Shown here: piece by piece, positions 32,179 to 36,887 of the stretch
How positions within the stretch are numbered: the stretch's first letter is position 1
Layout of the letters: each line of letters begins with the position of its first letter
DNA from: a bacterium
Lineage (GTDB): Bacteria > Hydrothermota > DG-26 > JAUXAN01
Length of the DNA: 36,887 nt
Reading direction: 5' to 3'
Assembly (NCBI GenBank): GCA_030619885.1
Contig: JAUXAN010000025.1
Coordinates: 1-36,887, forward strand
Notes under the pieces: model-generated
What the model was told of the DNA's origin: nothing
The model's input: only the letters and a program-made list of their open reading frames with translations
Database searches by the model: none
Program-made: the position numbers and the translations under genes

Positions 32179-32832
32179 ATGACTGCTAATGTCATCACAC
32201 TGTCGAGAATAGGACTGGTTTTTGTTGCCATCCTGCTCTTTGGGGCTGGTTTTTACGGACAGTTCCTCGCCTTCCTTCTGACCATCCTCATTATTTACAT
32301 GGACGCTCTGGACGGATACGTGGCCAGAAAACTCCGCATCGCCTCTGATTTCGGAGCGCTCTTAGATATTACCGGGGACCGCATTGTGGAGAACGTGTAC
32401 TGGATCTATTTTGCAGTCGTTGGGATGATCTCCTTCTGGGTACCCATCATCGTGATTGCCCGTGGCTTTTTGACGGACTCACTACGCAGCATTGCCTTTG
32501 CTGATGGAAAAACCGCCTTCGGTGAGCGGACGATGATGCGGTCCGGGTTCACTCGTTTTTTGGTTAGTTCCCGCTTCAGCCGCGGCGTCTACGGTGTGAG
32601 TAAAGCCATCATCTTCTGCTATCTGGGTGGTTTGATCGCCCTGAGAGGGGCAATGGCCCGGTTCTCTTTCATTCTCCCTTCAGACGTGCTGTTTAGTCTC
32701 GATCTCATCGGGCAGGTTATCGTCTACGTGGTGTTGGCTATGTGCCTGATCAGAGGAGTGCCGGTATTGTGGGATGGCCGCTTGTACCTGCTCGAAAAAC
32801 GCTATCCCAAGTTCATCCGCAAAGAGACATAG
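32179..32832 (+). CDS. CDP-alcohol phosphatidyltransferase family protein
   Basis: This 217-residue multi-helix membrane enzyme has the full family motif DGYVARKLRIASDFGALLD, then ITGD (D-G-x2-A-R-x8-G-x3-D-x3-D), which binds the CDP-lipid and metal. It would join a CDP-activated lipid to an alcohol; with the HAD phosphatase downstream, phosphatidylglycerol synthesis (PgsA-like) is the likeliest pathway. Base composition is near half G+C in a sampled 60-bp stretch, against about 40% upstream, and it has many CTG, GCC and CGC codons: a sign of transfer. AAAGGAGGG before the ATG is a strong Shine-Dalgarno. Confidence 0.88.
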   Translation: MTANVITLSRIGLVFVAILLFGAGFYGQFLAFLLTILIIYMDALDGYVARKLRIASDFGALLDITGDRIVENVYWIYFAVVGMISFWVPIIVIARGFLTDSLRSIAFADGKTAFGERTMMRSGFTRFLVSSRFSRGVYGVSKAIIFCYLGGLIALRGAMARFSFILPSDVLFSLDLIGQVIVYVVLAMCLIRGVPVLWDGRLYLLEKRYPKFIRKET

Positions 32833-32838
32833 GACTCT

Positions 32839-33489
32839 ATGAACAAAGCCATTGCTGTTTTTGACATCGACGGGACGGTACTGAGAGACAGTTTAGCCGA
32901 GAGGATCTTTGTCCATTATCTGTTGGCTAAAGGAGAATTGAACATGTTCAACGGAGCCCATTTTGTGAAACACTTCCTGGTGACATTACCTCGTAATTCG
33001 GTAATGGCCAGCAAAGGGAATAAGTTCTATCTAAAGGGGAAGAGCATCCACCGTATCGAGAAGTTGGCTAAGGAGTGCTTTCGGAAGGAGATTGTTTCTA
33101 AGATTTCGGACATTGCCTGCCGGAAGATCGAGGAGCATAGAGCCTGTGGTTTGGAAATTGTCCTCTTGTCTGGAACCCTGGACGTGCTACTTAGATGTTT
33201 TCAGGAATATCTCGAAGCCGACCATACCCACGGCTCAACTTTAAAGGTCTTGGGCGGGCGATATACCGGGGATATTTGTGGAATCTACCCCTACGGCAGG
33301 ACGAAAGCTGAGATTGTACGAACCTATTATGGTCGTAATCCTTACGATCTTTCTGCTTCGTATGCTTACGCCAATCATATCTCCGATTTCGAATTTCTCG
33401 GACTCTTCGGTCATTCCGCTCTTGCCAATCCCACTCCCCGATTGCTTGCGAAGGCGAAAAGGAAGGGCATCGGTGCCGTTTACTTCTGA
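32839..33489 (+). CDS. HAD-IB family phosphatase
   Basis: This 216-residue protein has motif I DIDGT (AVFDIDGTVLRDS), motif II in IVLLSGTLDVLL, a lysine in GRTKAEIV, and motif IV ANHISDFEFLGLFGHSALAN. The form is that of the SerB-like IB subfamily. It begins 6 bp after the CDP-alcohol phosphatidyltransferase and shares its higher G+C, so the two moved together. Dephosphorylation of the phosphatidylglycerophosphate-type product is plausible but not shown; other phosphomonoesters are possible. Confidence 0.85.
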   Translation: MNKAIAVFDIDGTVLRDSLAERIFVHYLLAKGELNMFNGAHFVKHFLVTLPRNSVMASKGNKFYLKGKSIHRIEKLAKECFRKEIVSKISDIACRKIEEHRACGLEIVLLSGTLDVLLRCFQEYLEADHTHGSTLKVLGGRYTGDICGIYPYGRTKAEIVRTYYGRNPYDLSASYAYANHISDFEFLGLFGHSALANPTPRLLAKAKRKGIGAVYF

Positions 33490-33543
33490 ACCACTGCTCG
33501 ATCTGGTTCACATCATGTGAAATCTGAAAGGCTGCCACCCAAT

Positions 33544-34911
33544 TTAAATAAGTAGATGGGAAGCTATTTCGAAGTAGATTACAAGAGATGTTATATCGAC
33601 GATTGTCGTAATCAAAGGTCCTGACATAACAGCAGGGTCGAAACCCAGTTTTTCACATAAAAGCGGCAACACAGAACCTATCGTTGTGGAAACAACCACA
33701 GTAGCGATGGTAGTCAATCCTACCGTCGCCCAGAAGAGAGGTTCTTTCTGAAAGAAAACTGCCCTCATTAGAGAAAGAGCCCCGAGCCCTATTCCAAGAG
33801 TTATGCCGATAGCGAACTCCTTTTTTACTACCTTCCAAATATCCTTCAATTTGACCTCTCCAGTTGCCAATCCCCTCACCACAACTGTTGTAGCCTGTGT
33901 CCCTGCATTTCCACCGACTTCCATGAGAAGCGGAATGAAAACGGAGAGGGCGATAAACTTTGCAAGGACTCCAGAATATAGTTCCATTACGGTCCCGGTT
34001 ACAAACCCAAGCATAATCAAAACAAACAGCCATATCATACGGTGTTTAACAATAGATAAAGGATTCGACGCAAGGTAGTCATCCGGGGGTTTTCCCGCTG
34101 CTCCTAATTTGTACATATCTTCCGTATCTTCTTCTTTTATTACATCCATAAGGTCATCAAAGGTTATGATACCCTTTATTCGCCCAATATAATCTACTAC
34201 AGGCAGGGCAATAAAATCATACCTGGAAATCTCTTTTGCTACCTGTTCCTGATCCATATCTACTGGGACGGTCACAGGATTTCTATGCATAATCTTTTTA
34301 ATGCGTGTTCTCGGGTCTGCAAGAACCAGTTGTTTTAAAGTGACCACACCCGAGAGTCTATCATATTTATCGAGCACATAAATATAATAGACTGTCTCCA
34401 GACTTTTTGCAGTCTTACGCAGGGTCTTCAATGTCTGCCCAACGGTCACCCCATCCCTCACCCATGCAAACTCAGGAGTCATTCTTCCACCAGCACTATC
34501 GCTCTCGTATTTCAGAAGTTCCTCTGTCTCCTTCGCTTCCTTTTTGTCCATAATAGATAGAAATCTGGAAACCATCTCTTCAGGTAATACCTCAAACAGA
34601 TCAACCCTGTCATCTGGTGAAAGTTCATCAAGAATTTCTATACGCGTTGATTTGTCAACTGCATTGAGGAGTGCAATCTGATCTTCAATCTCCATCAATT
34701 CAAAGACATCGGTAGCAAAATCTATATCCCATAAGGAGAAAAGTGTCGCTTTTTCTTTCAAGTCGAGTTTACTCAATGGCTCCGCAATGTCGGCAGGCTC
34801 GAAGTCGACAAATATTTTTTTCAAGTCATTAAATCTGTGCTGAGCCAAAAGTTCCTTGATTTCAGGAACCAATGGTAATAAAGGCGAGTATGCTTTTGTA
34901 TAAATTCTCAT
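33544..34911 (-). CDS. mgtE: Magnesium transporter MgtE
   Basis: This 455-residue protein has the complete MgtE plan. A cytoplasmic N domain (about 30-130: EPADIAEPLSKLDLKEKATL, ELSPDDRVDLFEVLPEE) is followed by two CBS domains (about 135-260: IMHRNPVTVPVDMDQ, GRIKGIITFDDLMDVI). The membrane channel (about 285-455) has the conserved EVGGNAGTQATTVVVRGLA. MgtE channels close when Mg2+ binds the cytoplasmic domains. The ATG overlaps the tatC stop by 4 bp. It is convergent with the HAD gene, 54 bp away. Confidence 0.96.
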   Translation of the reverse strand: MRIYTKAYSPLLPLVPEIKELLAQHRFNDLKKIFVDFEPADIAEPLSKLDLKEKATLFSLWDIDFATDVFELMEIEDQIALLNAVDKSTRIEILDELSPDDRVDLFEVLPEEMVSRFLSIMDKKEAKETEELLKYESDSAGGRMTPEFAWVRDGVTVGQTLKTLRKTAKSLETVYYIYVLDKYDRLSGVVTLKQLVLADPRTRIKKIMHRNPVTVPVDMDQEQVAKEISRYDFIALPVVDYIGRIKGIITFDDLMDVIKEEDTEDMYKLGAAGKPPDDYLASNPLSIVKHRMIWLFVLIMLGFVTGTVMELYSGVLAKFIALSVFIPLLMEVGGNAGTQATTVVVRGLATGEVKLKDIWKVVKKEFAIGITLGIGLGALSLMRAVFFQKEPLFWATVGLTTIATVVVSTTIGSVLPLLCEKLGFDPAVMSGPLITTIVDITSLVIYFEIASHLLI

Positions 34912-35621
34912 TTTTTAGATAAACGAGAGACAAGTATACTTATCTCATATAGTAAAATTAACGGTATCCCCATCAGAATCTGTGTCACAAAATCTACGGT
35001 GGGGGTTAAAACCCCCGCTAATATGAATATTAAAAGTATGGCATGCTTCCGCTTTGCTTTTAAAGTTTCTGTCTCTACTACACCGAGTTTGGTTAAAAAG
35101 AATATCACTACGGGAAGTTCGAAAACTATCCCGAAGGATACCAGAAGCCATAGAATAAAATTTAAATATTTGCTGACGCCTATCAGTGGCACAAGTTCTG
35201 CTCCACCAAAAGAAAGGAGTACCTTCAGACCTATGGGAATTATTATAAAGTAAGAAAAAGATGCACCAACTAAAAATAAAATAGACGAAGATACTACCAA
35301 TGGTGCTGCATATTTTTTCTCTTTAGGGATGAGTGCTGGGATTATAAAACTCCATATATGATAGATTATGACTGGAAGTGATAGAACGAATCCGCATACA
35401 ATACTGACCTTCACTTTCACAAAGAATGCCTCTGTGGGTGTAAAAAAATAGAGTGATTCTATGGGATGAGAAAGAATTTTTATGATCTTTGAGGAAAAGA
35501 CAAAAGAGAAGACTGATAATATTAAAATGGATATGAGGCAGTATATTATTCTCCTTCTCAGCTCCTCAAGGTGTTCTGAGAAGTGTAACTTCCTCTCACG
35601 CTGCTTTTTCCCTGTGTCCAA
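34908..35621 (-). CDS. tatC: Sec-independent translocase TatC
   Basis: This 237-residue protein has six predicted helices. The N-terminal HFSEHLEELRRRII signal-recognition segment and the conserved glutamate in FGIVFELPVVIFFL are present. TatC binds twin-arginine signal peptides. No tatA is in the window. The start is TTG at 35621, inside the last codons of rnfB (26-bp overlap), with AGGAG 6-7 nt before it; no better in-frame start exists. It lies between rnfB and mgtE in one operon. Confidence 0.94.
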   Translation of the reverse strand: MDTGKKQRERKLHFSEHLEELRRRIIYCLISILILSVFSFVFSSKIIKILSHPIESLYFFTPTEAFFVKVKVSIVCGFVLSLPVIIYHIWSFIIPALIPKEKKYAAPLVVSSSILFLVGASFSYFIIIPIGLKVLLSFGGAELVPLIGVSKYLNFILWLLVSFGIVFELPVVIFFLTKLGVVETETLKAKRKHAILLIFILAGVLTPTVDFVTQILMGIPLILLYEISILVSRLSKK

Positions 35622-36600
35622 GCGCTCCTGCTATTGTTATCGCCTTTGGTTCACATACCTCAAAACAGAGTCCGCAGCCTATGCATTTTTCCTTTATTAC
35701 CTTATGCTTTTCTCCCTTGGCGCCTTCAATTGCTTTAAACTGACAGACCTCTTTACATTTTTCACAACCTGTGCATTTAGTTCCGATAAGAGCATAAGGT
35801 CTTGCTTTAATTTTATCAACTATAGATGAAGTAGGGCAACGGTAGACACATATTCCACATGAGGTGCATTTTGAGTAATCAATTTTAGCAATATCATTCT
35901 CCATACAGATAGCATTTACCGGACAGCTCTTCTCACAAACCTTGCACCCAATACACCCTACTTTACAGATTTTTCTCACTACTTTCCCTTTGTCAAGGGA
36001 AGAACATGCAACATACACCTTTTGCGATTTTGGTATCAGTTCCAATATACCTTTTGGACATTCCTTCACGCATTTACCGCATCCTGTGCATTTTTCCTCA
36101 TCTATTACGGGCAGTCCATTATTATCCATACTTATCGCATTGAAAGGACAGACAGCTACACAGGTTGAGTACCCAAGACAACTGTAGACACAACCCTTAT
36201 GCCCTCTATGAACCATATCAGCGGCTTTGCAATCGTAGATTCCATCGTAGACGAATCTATCTATACATTCCTTATTGCCACCTCTGCATTTAACTGCCGC
36301 TATCTTTTGTTCTGTTATTTCCGCCTCTACGCCCAGAATCTCTGCTATCTGTAGAACAACTTCTTCTCCTCCTGGTGCACACAGATTTGTTTCAACCTCT
36401 TCCTTTACCAATTTTTCAGCGTATGCTTCACATCCTGCAAAACCGCAGGCGCCGCAATTCACACCGGGCAAGATTTCCAGTATGTCTTTGATCTTTTTAT
36501 CTACTTTTACTGCAAGTTTTAAGTATGCAACTGAAAGCCCCAGTCCTAAAAGAAAACCTATTCCGCCCAGACTAAAAACTGCAATTAGAAATAATTTCAT
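35596..36600 (-). CDS. rnfB: Rnf electron transport complex subunit B (poly-ferredoxin)
   Basis: This 334-residue protein begins with an N-terminal membrane anchor (MKLFLIAVFSLGGIGFLLGL). The RnfB Fe-S domain comes next (CGACGFAGCEAYAEKL), then six ferredoxin-type [4Fe-4S] motifs, for example CTGCGKCVKECP, CIGCKVCEKSCP, CTSCGICVYRCP and CIGCGLCFEVCE. It accepts electrons from ferredoxin for the Rnf complex. The long form with many clusters is known in anaerobes. The frame is open to 36645, but ATG 36600 lies 6 nt after a -10 box and starts the membrane anchor, so I choose it. It is separated from rnfCDGEA and leads the rnfB-tatC-mgtE operon. Confidence 0.95.
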   Translation of the reverse strand: MKLFLIAVFSLGGIGFLLGLGLSVAYLKLAVKVDKKIKDILEILPGVNCGACGFAGCEAYAEKLVKEEVETNLCAPGGEEVVLQIAEILGVEAEITEQKIAAVKCRGGNKECIDRFVYDGIYDCKAADMVHRGHKGCVYSCLGYSTCVAVCPFNAISMDNNGLPVIDEEKCTGCGKCVKECPKGILELIPKSQKVYVACSSLDKGKVVRKICKVGCIGCKVCEKSCPVNAICMENDIAKIDYSKCTSCGICVYRCPTSSIVDKIKARPYALIGTKCTGCEKCKEVCQFKAIEGAKGEKHKVIKEKCIGCGLCFEVCEPKAITIAGALGHREKAA

Positions 36601-36606
36601 TCCATT

Positions 36607-36635
36607 CAACTTACAAAACATTCTCCCATTGTCAA
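36607..36635 (-). promoter_or_regulatory. Predicted leaderless promoter of rnfB-tatC-mgtE
   Basis: TTGACA (36635-36630), a 17-bp spacer and AAGTTG (36612-36607), then 6 nt to ATG 36600. The -10 is weak, but the spacing matches the other leaderless promoters. Confidence 0.5.
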
Positions 36636-36655
36636 GTGAAAACACGGAGCACTAT

Positions 36656-36706
36656 CCCTGGATCCCCCTACGGGTCGGATGACCGTATGGACGGATAGAC
36701 ACGGAG
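36656..36706. repeat. Palindrome-rich insert with CTATCC/GGATAG ends
   Basis: The ends CTATCC and GGATAG enclose CTGGATCC, CTACGGG and CCGTATGGACGG words also found, inverted, at 24555-24587. The surroundings read AACACGGAG...GACACGGAGATG, a common intergenic phrase, which suggests an insertion into it. Confidence 0.4.
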
Positions 36707-36718
36707 ATGTAAAGTTTA

Positions 36719-36887
36719 TAATTCATTTACAGTCACTCGGTTATGATAATCGGTTACGATGCCCGTTTTTATCTTCTGGTAACGTAGTATGGTTAAGGCT
36801 ACAATGCCCGCCCCGTTAGAAGTGCTTGTTTTCTAACGGGGCCCGTTTCGTCTGATGGCTAAGTAAATCGTCTTTTAACGTATCCGA
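36719..36887. repeat. AATTCATTTACAGTCACT repeat region at the window end
   Basis: The first 20 bases, ATAATTCATTTACAGTCACT, match ATAATTCACTTATAGTCACT at 8912-8931 except for two bases. The rest has words such as GGTTACGATGCCCGTTT and GGCTACAATGCCCG, the second interrupted by mini-palindrome copy 4. No coding frame is seen up to the edge. Confidence 0.45.
36811..36841. mobile_element. CCCCGTTAGAA mini-palindrome, copy 4, with CCCG target duplication
   Basis: CCCCGTTAGAA (36811-36821) and TTCTAACGGGG (36831-36841) form a perfect 11-bp stem with loop GTGCTTGTT. CCCG flanks it at 36807-36810 and 36842-36845. Removing the element and one CCCG restores ACAATGCCCGTTTCGTCTG, which parallels ACGATGCCCGTTTTTATCTTC 50 bp upstream. 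The innermost stem pair differs from copies 1-3 but still pairs (T-A replaced by A-T). Confidence 0.65.

Noticed and set aside
1-36887. tRNA, rRNA, riboswitch or CRISPR in any gap
   Set aside because: I looked for T-loop words (GTTCGA/GTTCAA with flanking stems), 16S/23S motifs and regular repeat-spacer arrays in the gene-free stretches and saw none.

Overview
The window looks like chromosomal DNA from an uncultivated, anaerobic, didermic bacterium. Base composition is fairly AT-rich, except for one richer segment at 32.2-33.5 kb. The didermic call rests on two predicted outer-membrane beta-barrels, a Wza/Wzz-type polysaccharide export set and TatC. The anaerobic call rests on a complete Rnf complex. 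The mix (PorV-like barrel, SpoIVB-type S55 protein, Rnf, DUF5678, 'phrase-like' intergenic repeats) resembles candidate-phylum genomes of the WOR-3/FCB neighbourhood. That placement is impression, not proof.

Layout. 1-3.5 kb (-): a beta-barrel and a large secreted multi-domain protein cut by the window edge. 3.6-9.5 kb (-): PspC protein, a VapC-type PIN toxin with a small antitoxin, mfd behind a frameshifted DUF4258 remnant, a YggU protein, and ndk. 9.7-15.4 kb (-): a six-gene polysaccharide operon (epimerase, rfbB, export protein, Wzz, nucleotide-sugar dehydrogenase, DegT aminotransferase). 15.5-19.9 kb (+): the classical rpmH-rnpA-yidD-yidC-jag-mnmE cluster, divergent from the polysaccharide operon; rpmH is only 44 codons. 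20.1-24.5 kb (+): an accessory stretch with an orphan PD-(D/E)XK nuclease-like protein, a lipoprotein stub, DUF5678 and other small proteins, a truncated ABC permease, a GAF protein and a second barrel. 24.7-27.1 kb (+): S55 peptidase-like gene and purQ. 27.4-31.5 kb (+): rnfCDGEA. 31.5-33.5 kb (+): a nucleotidyltransferase pair, then a GC-richer CDP-alcohol phosphatidyltransferase/HAD phosphatase pair. 33.5-36.6 kb (-): rnfB-tatC-mgtE, so rnfB is split from the other rnf genes and on the opposite strand.

Two patterns cut across the window. First, many transcription units have a TTGACA-type -35, a 16-18 bp spacer, a -10 box, and then the start codon only 5-8 nt further on with no Shine-Dalgarno. 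This predicts leaderless mRNAs for rpmH, ndk, rnfC, rnfB, the S55 gene and others, while a second group (PspC, antitoxin, DUF5678, CDP-alcohol transferase) has normal leaders with strong Shine-Dalgarno sequences. Second, intergenic DNA is built from short dispersed repeats, into which tiny near-perfect palindromes (29-44 bp, ends CCCCGTTAGA/TCTAACGGGG) appear to have inserted. Three of the four copies are flanked by 4-bp direct repeats (TAAA, CGAG, CCCG). This is the best candidate here for an undescribed mobile element.
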